From: NaphS2 sp964588535
Lineage (GTDB): Bacteria; Desulfobacterota; DSM-4660; Desulfatiglandales; Desulfatiglandaceae
Direction: 5' to 3'
Assembly: GCA_964588535.1 (NCBI GenBank)
Contig: CAZPQA010000003.1
Location: 1-64,000, forward strand
Length of the DNA stretch: 64,000 nt
The position numbers and the translations under genes are program-made. The notes beneath the pieces were generated by a model. The model had not been told where the DNA came from. It made no database searches and saw only the letters and a program-made list of their open reading frames with translations. Shown here piece by piece: positions 16,171-25,276 of the stretch. Within the stretch, counting starts at the first letter, position 1; the number at the start of each line of letters is the position of its first letter.

Positions 16171-16769
16171 GGGCTTTACTAAAATTATTCATCTATCTCA
16201 TATCTTCCTCTTTGCTGTACCCGGTCATGTTTCTACTGGTTGCACTAACCCTCTGGATGCTCATTTGCACCGGTGCTTTTTTTGCCGAATGGTTGGAAAG
16301 GGTTCGACTGGAACATTGCGAACCCGAAGAACTGCCCGGAATTATTTCAGCACCGGACAATCGATCTGTTTTTCCACGGCGGGTTGACGACTACATGGTC
16401 AAATTGCGATCCATGTTCGCCGACGGTCGGAAATCTTCCGAGATTGAAACGGAGAACGTATTGCAGGAAAAAACCCTGAGCCTCAGGAAATCACTGGAGA
16501 AAGTCGGCATGGTTGTTCGAATCGGCCCCGGGCTGGGCCTGATCGGCACGTTGATCCCCATGGGAACGGGCTTGGCGGCTCTGGGACAAGGGGATATGAC
16601 GAAGCTTTCCTCGGATCTCGTCATCGCTTTTACAACCACCGTGGTAGGGCTGACCATGGGAATGGTCGCCTACTTTTTCTATACCATCAAAAAAAGGTGG
16701 GTCGAAGAAGACATCAAGAATATTGAAATGGCCACGGATCTGCTTTCTGATCATTCTCTGGCAAATTAA
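16161..16769 (+). CDS. MotA/TolQ/ExbB-family proton channel subunit
   Basis: 202 residues, three membrane helices. The conserved block VGMVVRIGPGLGLIGTLIPMGTGLAALGQGD and VIAFTTTVVGLTMGMVAYF match the TolQ/ExbB pore helices. It probably forms a proton-motive-force-driven energiser with the DUF2149 protein next to it, powering the CobN-like protein. Overlap with the preceding DUF2162 gene by 10 bp. Confidence 0.88.
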   Translation: MDIGALLKLFIYLISSSLLYPVMFLLVALTLWMLICTGAFFAEWLERVRLEHCEPEELPGIISAPDNRSVFPRRVDDYMVKLRSMFADGRKSSEIETENVLQEKTLSLRKSLEKVGMVVRIGPGLGLIGTLIPMGTGLAALGQGDMTKLSSDLVIAFTTTVVGLTMGMVAYFFYTIKKRWVEEDIKNIEMATDLLSDHSLAN

Positions 16770-16770
16770 A

Positions 16771-17130
16771 ATGAAATATTTCACAAAAAAAAGAAGCCGC
16801 CTGTATGCTCGAGGGGGAGTGGGTCAAGCAGCCCCGGGAAACGATCCCTTAACGGGAGTGGCCAATCTCTTTGACATCGGTCTGGTCTTTATCGTGGGTC
16901 TGATCGTTACCATTTTTTCAGCCTATAATCTCCAGGATCTCCTGAGTGAAAAATCGGAAATGACGATTTTGAAAATGAGTAAAAATCAAGAAATGGAGAT
17001 TATCACCAAAAAAGGCAACAAAATCAAAGCGATGAAAGTTTCAAAGCAAAAAGCCAAAGGCCGGGGGGAAAGACTGGGGGTGGCTTACAAGTTGGAAGAT
17101 GGGACAATGGTTTATGTCCCTGAACAATAA
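16771..17130 (+). CDS. DUF2149 protein (ExbD/TolR-like partner)
   Basis: 119 residues with one membrane segment (FDIGLVFIVGLIVTIFSAY) after a basic, Gly-rich N-terminus (YARGGVGQAAPGNDPLTGV) and a hydrophilic domain outside the membrane. The layout and gene order match ExbD/TolR, the partner of the MotA/ExbB-type channel. The FD before the helix is in the place of the proton-binding Asp of ExbD. Starts 1 bp after the upstream stop. Confidence 0.78.
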   Translation: MKYFTKKRSRLYARGGVGQAAPGNDPLTGVANLFDIGLVFIVGLIVTIFSAYNLQDLLSEKSEMTILKMSKNQEMEIITKKGNKIKAMKVSKQKAKGRGERLGVAYKLEDGTMVYVPEQ

Positions 17131-17148
17131 ACGTTAAGTGACGACCCC

Positions 17149-20100
17149 ATGAAAAGGCCATTTTCTATCATAATATGTTTCGTTTTAATGCTGTTTCCCG
17201 CCGCCGCCTTCCCAAAACAATTGACGCTTCTTGTCATCGATGCAGACAGCTACCTCCTCAACAAATCAATTGACGGACTCACACTTCCCAAAGACATTGA
17301 CGTTAAATCATTCACCTTTTCAGATCTGGCCGAAGACTCATCAGCAAGCAATTTCATCAACGCATCAGAAGTCATCGTCCTGGATGTGATGGCCAGTGAA
17401 CTGACGGATTATGTGTTGAAAAATGTAGACGTATCCGGGAAAAAAATCCATGGTTTAAGACGATCACGGGATGATGAAGGTCTTAAAAGGAAGGGGTTTA
17501 TTTTTGATTCCGAAATTCAAGAATATTTCAAAAACCCGTCTGTGACCAATGTGCAAAACATGATTTATCGTTTGGCCCATCATAATTTCGACCCGGGCAT
17601 CACCTATGAAAAAGTGGAAAGGATGCCCCAAACAGGGATTTACCACAACGATGCAAAAGCGCTTTTTACGGACCATGAAGAATACCTCAAATGGTATCAA
17701 AACCGGGCGCAGTATGTTGAACATAACCCCTGGATCGGCATGATGCTCTTTACGTCCAACCTTGAAGAAGGACAGGTGGGGGCCATTGATGCCATCATCA
17801 AGACGCTTGAAAATGAAGGGTTTAACGTGCTTCCCTGTTTTGGTTCCGCGCACCGGATCCTGACCTCTTTTCTGGTGGATGACTCAGGGAAATCCAGAGT
17901 GGATCTTGTTTTGGCCTTGTCCCTCAAATTCTATTCGGCCCTCAATCTGAAGATGCAGCGCGCCCTTAATGACCTCAAGACCCCCATTTTCAACATCATC
18001 AACCTTCACGCCATCACCATTGATGAATGGCGCGTTGATCCCGTGGGCATCCCGAGCATGGACATTGTCTGGAGCGTGGCAAACCCGGAAATTTCCGGAA
18101 TGGTCGAACCAACCCTTTTGACCGGAAAGGTAAACCTGAAAGCCAAAGAATCAGGCAAAAGCCTTTTTATCCAGGAGCCCATCCGGGAAAACCTCTCCCT
18201 GCTTCTGCCCCGCCTGAAAAAATGGATTGAACTGAAAAGACGTCCTAAAAATGAGAAACGCATCGCCATCCTCTACTACAACAACAGTCGGGGAAAACAA
18301 AATGTGGGGGCCACATACCTGAATGTATTTGCCAGCCTCGAACTGATCCTCAACCGCATGAAAGACGAAGGATACCAATTCGAGGTAGACAAACGCATCG
18401 ACCGGGATGCCGTCAAAGAGTTGGTCCTGAAGTTCGGACGGAATATCGGCAGTTGGGCGCCGGGGGAACTGGACCGATTGCTTAACGAAAAGAAGGCGGT
18501 CCTGATACCCGTTACGACCTATAAGAAATGGTTTAACCGACTCCCGGAAGGGTTCAGAAAGAATGTGATCCGGCAATGGGGAAAAGTAGAATCATCAAAA
18601 ATCATGATGAAAAATAATCAATTGATCATACCGGTCATCATCCTCGGCAATGTACTCATCATGCCGGAACCCGCCAGGGGGCAAGGGGATGATCCCATGA
18701 AACTCTATCATGATACGACCCTCTACCCCCACCACCAGTACATCGCGGCGTACCTTTGGTTGAAACACGGTTTTAACGCCAATGCCATGATCCATCTGGG
18801 GACCCATGGCACCCAGGAATGGCTACCCGGGAAACAGGCCGGTCTTTCGCCCTCGTGCCCCCCGGATGTCCTGATAACCGACATCCCCAATATCTATCCC
18901 TACAACGTGGACGTGGTGGGAGAAGGAATCCAAGCCAAAAGAAGGGGCCGAGCCGTTATTGTGGATCACCTGACGCCGGCGGTCAAGGAAGGGGGCCTCC
19001 ACCATGAATACAGCAGTCTCTATGACATGATCAACAACTATTGGCAGGCCTCCGCCATGGGGAGCCGAACCGATTCGGCGAAATTTCAAAAAATCGAAGA
19101 AGCCGTTAAAAAAATCGGGCTGGATAAGGATCTTCAAATATCGGAAATTAACGAAAACACCCTGCGCCAAATCGAACAATACCTACTTGAAATGAAGGAA
19201 AACCTGATGCCCTACGGCCTTCACACCTTTGGACGCTCCCCGGATGATGAAAGCCTGGCGGATACGGTAAAGGCCATTATGAAGCAGAATCCGTCTTCAA
19301 AAAATGCCGCCGTTAAAAAGGCGCTCATGGATTCCGGCCCCCGGGAAATCGATCACCTGATGAAAGGCCTTGACGGCGGTTATATCCCCCCGGGGCCGGG
19401 AAATGACCCCATCCGGAATGTTTCTGCCATTCCCACGGGCAACAACTTTTACGGTTTTGATCCCAACAAGATTCCCTCTAAGGCGGCATGGGAATTGGGG
19501 AAAGGGGCCGCTCAGCAACTAATTGACAAAAGCCTGAAGGAAAACGGAAAGTATCCTGAGAAAGTCGCTGTGGTGCTGTGGTCCACGGAAACCATTCGGA
19601 ATGAAGGGTTGAACGAAAGCACCATCCTTCATCTCATGGGGCTGAAACCCGTGTGGGACCCCGGCAACCGGGTCACCGGCGTTGAAGTGATTCCGGGAAA
19701 ACAGCTGAATCGCCCCAGGATCGATGTCTTGATCAACCCATCGGGACTCTATCGCGATCTCTTTCCCAACTTCATGCTCTTTCTGGATAAAGCCGTCCAG
19801 AAGGCATCCATTCAGACGGATATGCAAAACTTCATTCGTGAACATAACCGCAGCATAAAAGATCGTCTGATCCAGGGGGGCATGGACGAAAAAGAGGCGG
19901 ACCTGTTTTCCAGGGTTCGTATTTTCACTGAAAAACCGGGGGACTATGGCACAGGCGTAGACACCATGGCATCCAATTCGGGGATTTGGGAGTCATCCAA
20001 AGAGGTGGCTGAGGTGTTTGAAAACAGGGAGGGCCATGCTTTCGGAATGGGCAAGTGGGGGGCGCCCGCCAAAAAGCTGTTCAAGGAAAACCTCAAAGAC

Positions 20101-21066
20101 GTCAACGTTACCATCCATTCGCTCTCCTCCAACATTTTCGGCGCCCTGGATAACGATGACATGTTTCAATACCTGGGGGGGCTGTCCCTGGCGGTGAAAC
20201 ATGAAAGCGGGCAAGACCCCGACACCCTGATCACCATGCAGCGTTTGCCCGGTCAGGTGGAGGTGGAAAATGCGGCGAAAACCTTTGGTCGTGAAATTCG
20301 TACGCGATACCTCAATCCCAAATGGATTGAAGGTATGAAAAAGGAAGGCTATGCGGGGGCCCGTGAGATGTCAAATTATGTGGAGTACATGTGGGGCTGG
20401 CAGGTCACGGTGCCCAAGGCCATCGACAAAGCCAAATGGGAACAGACCTATGAAGTTTATGTGGAAGATAAATATGGTCTCGATATCAAGGAATTTCTCA
20501 ATAAGGAGAACCCTTGGGCCTATCAATCCATTACCGCTCGCATGGTGGAGACGATTCGCAAAGGCTATTGGAAAGCGGACGATGCGGTAAAAAAGAAACT
20601 GGCCGTTGAATATGCCGTCAATGTTGTGGAAAAAGGTGTTGCCTGCTGCGACCACACGTGTAACAATCCCTTCCTCAACCAGATGGTGGTGAGCATCATC
20701 AGTATGCCGGGGGTCATGTCGCCCGAGATGGTGGAAAAATTCAAGATCGCTATTGAACAGGCCATGGGAAAAACCCTTGCTGAGCAAGTCCGGGAACGAA
20801 AAGCGTTGCAGAAACAATTAAACGATGGATTTGATAAAAAGCCTCAAACTTCCGATCCACAAACATCCCAAACAAAATCCGCCCGGGAACAGCAACCTTC
20901 CAAGGAAAGTGTGGATGAAAAAAGTATCGAAGGCTACAAAATGGAGGAAATTAAGAAGGATGAGGAAACAACTGACCTGTCTTCTTCAGGCGTGCAATGG
21001 TTTGCGTCCCTCTTTATCGTATTAATCATGGGCCTGGCGGTCATCGGGGCCAGGCGGAATAAATAG
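17149..21066 (+). CDS. Membrane-anchored, exported CobN-like chelatase
   Basis: 1305 residues with a signal peptide (MKRPFSIIICFVLMLFPAAAFPKQ), a CobN/ChlH-type body (HLGTHGTQEWLPGKQAGLS, PTGNNFYGFDPNKIPSKAAW, GMGKWGAPAKKL, CCDHTCNNPFLNQ), a Lys/Glu/Ser-rich linker and a C-terminal helix (SLFIVLIMGLAVIGARRNK). Cytosolic CobN inserts cobalt into hydrogenobyrinate a,c-diamide with CobS and CobT. This one faces the periplasm, has no CobST here, and is joined to an ExbB/DUF2149 energiser. That arrangement resembles the HmuS/TUV genes of Bacteroidetes, whose HmuS is tied to haem use. It may remove or insert metal in a tetrapyrrole or corrinoid outside the cytosol. Confidence 0.85.
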   Translation: MKRPFSIIICFVLMLFPAAAFPKQLTLLVIDADSYLLNKSIDGLTLPKDIDVKSFTFSDLAEDSSASNFINASEVIVLDVMASELTDYVLKNVDVSGKKIHGLRRSRDDEGLKRKGFIFDSEIQEYFKNPSVTNVQNMIYRLAHHNFDPGITYEKVERMPQTGIYHNDAKALFTDHEEYLKWYQNRAQYVEHNPWIGMMLFTSNLEEGQVGAIDAIIKTLENEGFNVLPCFGSAHRILTSFLVDDSGKSRVDLVLALSLKFYSALNLKMQRALNDLKTPIFNIINLHAITIDEWRVDPVGIPSMDIVWSVANPEISGMVEPTLLTGKVNLKAKESGKSLFIQEPIRENLSLLLPRLKKWIELKRRPKNEKRIAILYYNNSRGKQNVGATYLNVFASLELILNRMKDEGYQFEVDKRIDRDAVKELVLKFGRNIGSWAPGELDRLLNEKKAVLIPVTTYKKWFNRLPEGFRKNVIRQWGKVESSKIMMKNNQLIIPVIILGNVLIMPEPARGQGDDPMKLYHDTTLYPHHQYIAAYLWLKHGFNANAMIHLGTHGTQEWLPGKQAGLSPSCPPDVLITDIPNIYPYNVDVVGEGIQAKRRGRAVIVDHLTPAVKEGGLHHEYSSLYDMINNYWQASAMGSRTDSAKFQKIEEAVKKIGLDKDLQISEINENTLRQIEQYLLEMKENLMPYGLHTFGRSPDDESLADTVKAIMKQNPSSKNAAVKKALMDSGPREIDHLMKGLDGGYIPPGPGNDPIRNVSAIPTGNNFYGFDPNKIPSKAAWELGKGAAQQLIDKSLKENGKYPEKVAVVLWSTETIRNEGLNESTILHLMGLKPVWDPGNRVTGVEVIPGKQLNRPRIDVLINPSGLYRDLFPNFMLFLDKAVQKASIQTDMQNFIREHNRSIKDRLIQGGMDEKEADLFSRVRIFTEKPGDYGTGVDTMASNSGIWESSKEVAEVFENREGHAFGMGKWGAPAKKLFKENLKDVNVTIHSLSSNIFGALDNDDMFQYLGGLSLAVKHESGQDPDTLITMQRLPGQVEVENAAKTFGREIRTRYLNPKWIEGMKKEGYAGAREMSNYVEYMWGWQVTVPKAIDKAKWEQTYEVYVEDKYGLDIKEFLNKENPWAYQSITARMVETIRKGYWKADDAVKKKLAVEYAVNVVEKGVACCDHTCNNPFLNQMVVSIISMPGVMSPEMVEKFKIAIEQAMGKTLAEQVRERKALQKQLNDGFDKKPQTSDPQTSQTKSAREQQPSKESVDEKSIEGYKMEEIKKDEETTDLSSSGVQWFASLFIVLIMGLAVIGARRNK

Positions 21067-21112
21067 TCTCTGAATCAAGCAATTCAACATTTGATCATGC
21101 AATTGGAAAAGA

Positions 21113-21958
21113 ATGTCGGATAAAAAAAACCAGACACCTGATTATTATACCTCTATTTTTCATACGCTCTATCCAGATACGGGTGAAGGAATTCTTTTTG
21201 CCTACTCCGATTTGAAAATCGCTAACGCCAATGATCGTTTGTGCCAAATCTACAAAACCTCCTATCAACGGCTTCTGGGCTCCGACTGCCGAAGCCTCGT
21301 CGTAACGAGAGATCGTCAGTCGTTAAACAGTGCCCTTAAAAACATCGGAGAGCACATCAGTTGGACGGGACAATTGAAGGGACTGCGCGATGAAACTCAA
21401 TTCCCCATAAAACTGACAGTCAAACGCGTCCCTGTCGAAAGAACGTCTGTTTTCAGCATCGTCATTCGCGATCTGAGCTCCCATGAAAACCTCAAGGAAC
21501 AGTTGCGCCACGAAAAGGCCAACAGACGGGAGATGTATATTACCATTCGAAACATGATGAAAGCCTTTGAAAGGGAAAGAAGCGGCATCGAGACCGGAGT
21601 CAGCCACAAAGTCGAAACGCTCTTGATTCCTGCCCTGGAAAAAATCAAGAATGAAAAGTCAACTGATATCCGAAACAGCTACCTGGAACTGCTGCAGGAC
21701 CAGCTCATTAACCTGACGCGGGGTTTTTCAAAGGAACTTGACGGCCGTTTTCTCAACCTGACCCGCTCCGAGATGCTCATCTGCAGTCACATCCAATCCG
21801 GACTCTCCAGCAAGGAAATTGCCGAAAAAATGGGGACTTCCCTGGAAACGGTTCAGACGCACCGGCGTAATATCCGTAAAAAGCTGGGGCTCAAGCGACG
21901 GCGCATCAACCTTTATTCTTTCCTGAGTTCAAAGCCGTTTTTACAGCATATCGCTTGA
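21113..21958 (+). CDS. PAS-domain LuxR-family transcriptional regulator
   Basis: 281 residues: a PAS domain (about 15-125, GILFAYSDLKIANANDRLC, FSIVIRDLSSHENLK), a helical linker (130-210) and a C-terminal LuxR helix-turn-helix (LTRSEMLICSHIQSGLSSKE, then LETVQTHRRNIRKKL). Regulators of this design are frequent beside corrinoid methyltransferase genes in Desulfobacterota and are thought to sense small molecules or redox. It is the nearest candidate to bind the 42-bp element described at 39312 and 46797. Confidence 0.82.
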   Translation: MSDKKNQTPDYYTSIFHTLYPDTGEGILFAYSDLKIANANDRLCQIYKTSYQRLLGSDCRSLVVTRDRQSLNSALKNIGEHISWTGQLKGLRDETQFPIKLTVKRVPVERTSVFSIVIRDLSSHENLKEQLRHEKANRREMYITIRNMMKAFERERSGIETGVSHKVETLLIPALEKIKNEKSTDIRNSYLELLQDQLINLTRGFSKELDGRFLNLTRSEMLICSHIQSGLSSKEIAEKMGTSLETVQTHRRNIRKKLGLKRRRINLYSFLSSKPFLQHIA

Positions 21959-22000
21959 ATATTCATCCTCTTTTTAGATAAAAATCATCCTTTAGCCGAT
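21959..22000. promoter_or_regulatory. Degenerate third copy of the 42-bp element
   Basis: Contains AAAATCATCCTTTAGCCGAT (21981-22000), which matches the right half of the 42-bp element at 39312 and 46797 at most positions, with ATTCATCC in the place of the left half. It lies 187 bp before the CobW-like gene and just after the PAS-LuxR gene. Confidence 0.5.
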
Positions 22001-22186
22001 AACGACGCGTAAAACGCCCATAATGGGTATGCTGTTATACCTGTTTATTACCCATTTTAAATCCTTTTATTTATTTGATGGTCGGGTAAGATTAAAAACA
22101 GAGAAAGATAGTATGCGTAATGATTTTCAGCCTTCAAGTGCTACCGGCTCTTGGGGATCTGCTTGACCGGAGAAGGGGAGAAAAAA

Positions 22187-22801
22187 ATGGAAATAACTCA
22201 GATCGCAGGGTTTCTCGGGTGCGGAAAAACAACCCTGATTTTAAAACTGGCCGCGATGATCGCGGATGGCGGGAAACGCAAAGTAGCCCTCATCGTCAAT
22301 GAAATCGGTGAAATTCCCGTTGATGGTAAAATCATAGAGGAAGGCGGTATGACCGTCAAGGATATCGGCGGCGGCTGCATCTGCTGCGAGGTGGCCGTCT
22401 CATTCGGCAAAACCCTCGTTGGCCTTTATAAGCAGTTCAATCCCGATTATGTTCTGGTTGAACCCACGGGGGTCGCCATACCCCATCAGGTAAAGACAGC
22501 CGCCAAAATGGGCATGCGCGATGCCAAATTGACCGTAGGGTCGGCATTTGTTTTGTTTGACGCCACGCGGCCGGCGGAACTGCTGGATATGGACCTGCTG
22601 GGAAATCTGGTTGTCAACCAGGTCAAAGATGCGGATTACCTGGCCATCAGTAAAATTGATGCCGTCGATCCGAGCGAACTGGATGACATCGCCCGTCGCG
22701 TCCAGGAACATAACCAAACGGCAGAGACTGTTTTTATTTCCGCCTTCACCGGCGAAGGACTGGATCAGCTTGTCAAAATCATCCTGGATGGGAAGGAGTA
22801 A
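22187..22801 (+). CDS. CobW/HypB-like GTPase
   Basis: 204 residues: Walker A GFLGCGKTT (8-16), LIVNEIGEIPVDGKII, metal motif GGGCICCEVAV with CICC at 64-67, VEPTGVAIPHQ and SKIDAVDPSEL (the NKxD-like G4 element with Ser for Asn). It lacks the CobW C-terminal domain, so it is short for COG0523. Such GTPases deliver metals or cofactors to enzymes. It begins an apparent operon that includes a methyltransferase. ATG 22187 has GGAGAAGGGGAG upstream. Confidence 0.85.
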   Translation: MEITQIAGFLGCGKTTLILKLAAMIADGGKRKVALIVNEIGEIPVDGKIIEEGGMTVKDIGGGCICCEVAVSFGKTLVGLYKQFNPDYVLVEPTGVAIPHQVKTAAKMGMRDAKLTVGSAFVLFDATRPAELLDMDLLGNLVVNQVKDADYLAISKIDAVDPSELDDIARRVQEHNQTAETVFISAFTGEGLDQLVKIILDGKE

Positions 22802-22806
22802 GCACC

Positions 22807-23325
22807 GTGGCGGAATCCACTGAAATCGGGAACACCGACGAGGGATGCTACACGGATCATGGGGTAAGCGGATACGGCGTGGCGGTCCGGTTGACCTGCA
22901 AACAGGCCATGGCTGAAAAGCAGGTCAAGGAAATGGCTGAAAGCATGATGATGTCCATTGCCGAAAAATGCATGGATCTGGGGGCCCGCGCCATCGGACA
23001 CATAAAGAGTCATATCCGGACAGAGTGCGGGACCGTTAAGGCGGACACCATCGGGACAGCCCATGGCACGTACTCCAGCGGCAGTCTCGCCCATCCGGTG
23101 AAAGACCTCTATTTTGCTATCAACAGCATTGTGCAGGGAATCCCTGAAGATGCGGTCAAGGCCGCCACCCTGGAAGGAATCCATGAGATCGCCGACCAAA
23201 ATGATATTTTTGTTGTGAAGGAAAAAGAACACACCTATTTTGACAAGTTTGATTTTCTCATGAGCAAGGAGGAACATCAACAGCAGTTAGAGGACCAGTT
23301 TAAAGAGGGTGAGGAAAAAGAATGA
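22807..23325 (+). CDS. Unknown protein in the CobW/methyltransferase operon
   Basis: 172 residues from GTG 22807, 5 bp after the CobW-like gene. It has Cys and His residues near the N-terminus (DEGCYTDHGVSGYGVAVRLTC), then MGA-type repeats of small residues, and a Glu/Gln-rich tail (KEEHQQQLEDQFKEGEEKE). I do not recognise a family. The position between two CobW-like GTPases hints at a metal-carrier or target protein. Confidence 0.65.
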   Translation: MAESTEIGNTDEGCYTDHGVSGYGVAVRLTCKQAMAEKQVKEMAESMMMSIAEKCMDLGARAIGHIKSHIRTECGTVKADTIGTAHGTYSSGSLAHPVKDLYFAINSIVQGIPEDAVKAATLEGIHEIADQNDIFVVKEKEHTYFDKFDFLMSKEEHQQQLEDQFKEGEEKE

Positions 23326-23356
23326 TTCGCAGGAAAGTCCTTATTTCTAGGTAACC

Positions 23357-23950
23357 ATGAAAACCGTAACCTTCTGCGGTGTGCAGAACAGCGGAAAAAC
23401 CACGCTTATTCATGAAATCGTAAGCCGGATGTGGCGCCGGGGCAAAAAATCGGCCATTATCGTCAATGAACGGGGGGAAAAAGATTACGACGATAAATTC
23501 GTTCAGTCCAATGAGGTTCATATTGAGTACCTTCGAGGGGGCTGAGTGGGTTGTACGTTGGCGGGCAGCCTGACGAACATGATCAAGGAGATCAAAAGAA
23601 CGGTAGATCCCGATTACCTGTTCATAGAACCTTTTGAACTGGTGGTAACCACCGAGATCCTGACCGCTCTCGCCATGGGTCAAAGGGACGTGAAATACGA
23701 AGTGGGCCCGGTTTTTGCGCTCGTCGATGCACCTGAGTTTGATTTTTTGTGGCGGGAGAGGAAGCAAACGCTCATCAACCATATAACCAGGAGTCACAGG
23801 ATCGCCATCACGCGGGTTGACATGGTGGACAAACAGAAGCTGAAATCGATCAGGGAGACACTGAAGGGTAAGAGCGGAAGAGAAGATGTTCTTCTGGTGA
23901 GTATCCCTGATAACAAAGGCATCGAAAAGGTAATGGCCGAGATGTCCTGA
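23357..23950 (+). CDS. Selenoprotein CobW-like GTPase (one in-frame TGA)
   Basis: Read through TGA 23543-23545 (codon 63), 197 residues: Walker A GVQNSGKTT (8-16), IIVNERGEKDYDDKFV, then RGGUVGCTLAGSL, VDPDYLFIEPFELV and ITRVDMVDKQKL. In the sister protein at 22187 this place reads GGGCICCEVA, so Sec stands at the first Cys of the metal-binding CxCC motif and Cys66 at the last. The two halves show no separate start signal (GTG directly after the TGA has no ribosome-binding site). It may deliver a selenophilic metal such as Ni or Co, or couple redox to GTP hydrolysis. Confidence 0.82.
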
Positions 23951-24043
23951 CCCGGCCATCACCTGGAAGAAATAACCAGATCCCCAAGGGGACGCCAGCG
24001 ATTCCTCAGTGGGCCGTTGGAAACGTAAGAGGAGGAGAACGAA

Positions 24044-25099
24044 ATGAATAGTCTGGAACGGACAGTAATGGCAATCGAAGGCAAAGAGGCGGATCGGGTT
24101 CCGGTCTGCCCGCTCATGCTCGGCGTGGCGCGCAGCGTTTATGGTGCACGGTTCGATGAGTTTTCAAAAGAAGGCGAGCTCTTTGCCAAATCAGTAATTG
24201 CAGCCCAGGACCTGATCGGGTTTGACGTCCATGTTCTCTTGTGGGACCTGACTGTGGAAGCCCATGATTTCGGCCAGGAAACACAGTTCCTGCTCAATGA
24301 CACCACCCGGCCCAACTACGACAACCCCATGGTGCCCGACGCCGACAGCTATGGGAACGTAAAGCCCATCGAGGCTTGCGTAACCAACGGACCGGCGGGC
24401 TTCTCCCGCATGAACGAGTATGTCAAGACCATGGACATCATGATGAACGAGGTGGGAAAGGATACGGCGGTTGTGGCCTTTGTTTTCGGTACCCTCGGTC
24501 TCTTGGGCATGATGCGCGGTGCTGAAAAGCTCTTCTTTGACTGTGTCAGAAATTTTGATCCGGTGATGAAAGCCCAGTTGGTGATCCAGGACGTCATGGT
24601 TGACTACATCAAGAAAATCCTCGAGACCGGCGTCCACGGCGTTTGCCTGGATACCCTCTACGCTTCGGGCGGCATCATGAGCAAGAAGCTGTGGAACAAG
24701 GTGGAGTCCGGAACCGCCAAGGTGCTGGCAGACACGATCAGGCCAAAAACGACGGTATGGGTCCACAACTGCGGCAACAATGTTTACTTTGATGCACAGA
24801 TTGATTCCATGGATCCCATCGGCATCTCCTATGCCTACGTTTCCGATGATTGTGAAACCCACGAAGAAATGAAACAAAAATATGGCGACAAGATCACCAT
24901 GTTCGGCTACATTCACCCGGCGGAAAGACTATTCCTGGGTTCAAAACAGGAACTGCTGGATGAAGTCAAGGTGGAATGCGACCAGCTCAAAGCGGGCGGC
25001 CGTTATATCCTGGCCCCCGGATGCGAGTTCCCGCCCAACGGCAACCTGAACATGGCGGTTACCATGATGGAAGGCGCCGAGCTCTACGGCAAATACTAA
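24044..25099 (+). CDS. MtaA/MtbA-type corrinoid methyltransferase (URO-D family)
   Basis: 351 residues. N-terminal LERTVMAIEGKEADRVPVCP, FVFGTLGLLGMMRG, zinc motif WVHNCGNNVYF (His-x-Cys) and distal Cys in LAPGCEFPPNGN. The full ligand set suggests an active enzyme that moves a methyl group between a corrinoid protein and a thiol or other acceptor. The name of the acceptor cannot be told since coenzyme M is not expected in this lineage. It follows the Sec CobW gene by 93 bp with GAGGAGGAG before ATG. Confidence 0.85.
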   Translation: MNSLERTVMAIEGKEADRVPVCPLMLGVARSVYGARFDEFSKEGELFAKSVIAAQDLIGFDVHVLLWDLTVEAHDFGQETQFLLNDTTRPNYDNPMVPDADSYGNVKPIEACVTNGPAGFSRMNEYVKTMDIMMNEVGKDTAVVAFVFGTLGLLGMMRGAEKLFFDCVRNFDPVMKAQLVIQDVMVDYIKKILETGVHGVCLDTLYASGGIMSKKLWNKVESGTAKVLADTIRPKTTVWVHNCGNNVYFDAQIDSMDPIGISYAYVSDDCETHEEMKQKYGDKITMFGYIHPAERLFLGSKQELLDEVKVECDQLKAGGRYILAPGCEFPPNGNLNMAVTMMEGAELYGKY

Positions 25100-25127
25100 C
25101 AGGCCAAACGTTAACAGATCTGGAATG

Positions 25128-25156
25128 GTTCCGGAGGGGCTATCCCCTTCCGGAAC
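25128..25156 (+). terminator. Hairpin downstream of the methyltransferase
   Basis: GTTCCGGAGGGG (25128-25139) pairs with CCCCTTCCGGAAC (25144-25156) with one bulged base and a 4-base loop. No T-run follows, so it may attenuate or stabilise rather than fully end transcription before the radical SAM gene. Confidence 0.45.
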
Positions 25157-25276
25157 TGTTCCGGAATCGCGTATATGTGAATTCAATGATGTGATCCCGC
25201 CTCTCCTTACCCCAATTCGGAAATCGCTCACGACGCTGGAATCATCACACAGAAAAATAAGACACAGGTGACCTTC

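Noticed and set aside
1772..23950. Alternative genetic code with TGA as Gly or Trp
   Set aside because: Many genes here end in TGA at the expected family length, and the in-frame TGAs map to cysteine positions of redox or metal sites, not Gly or Trp.
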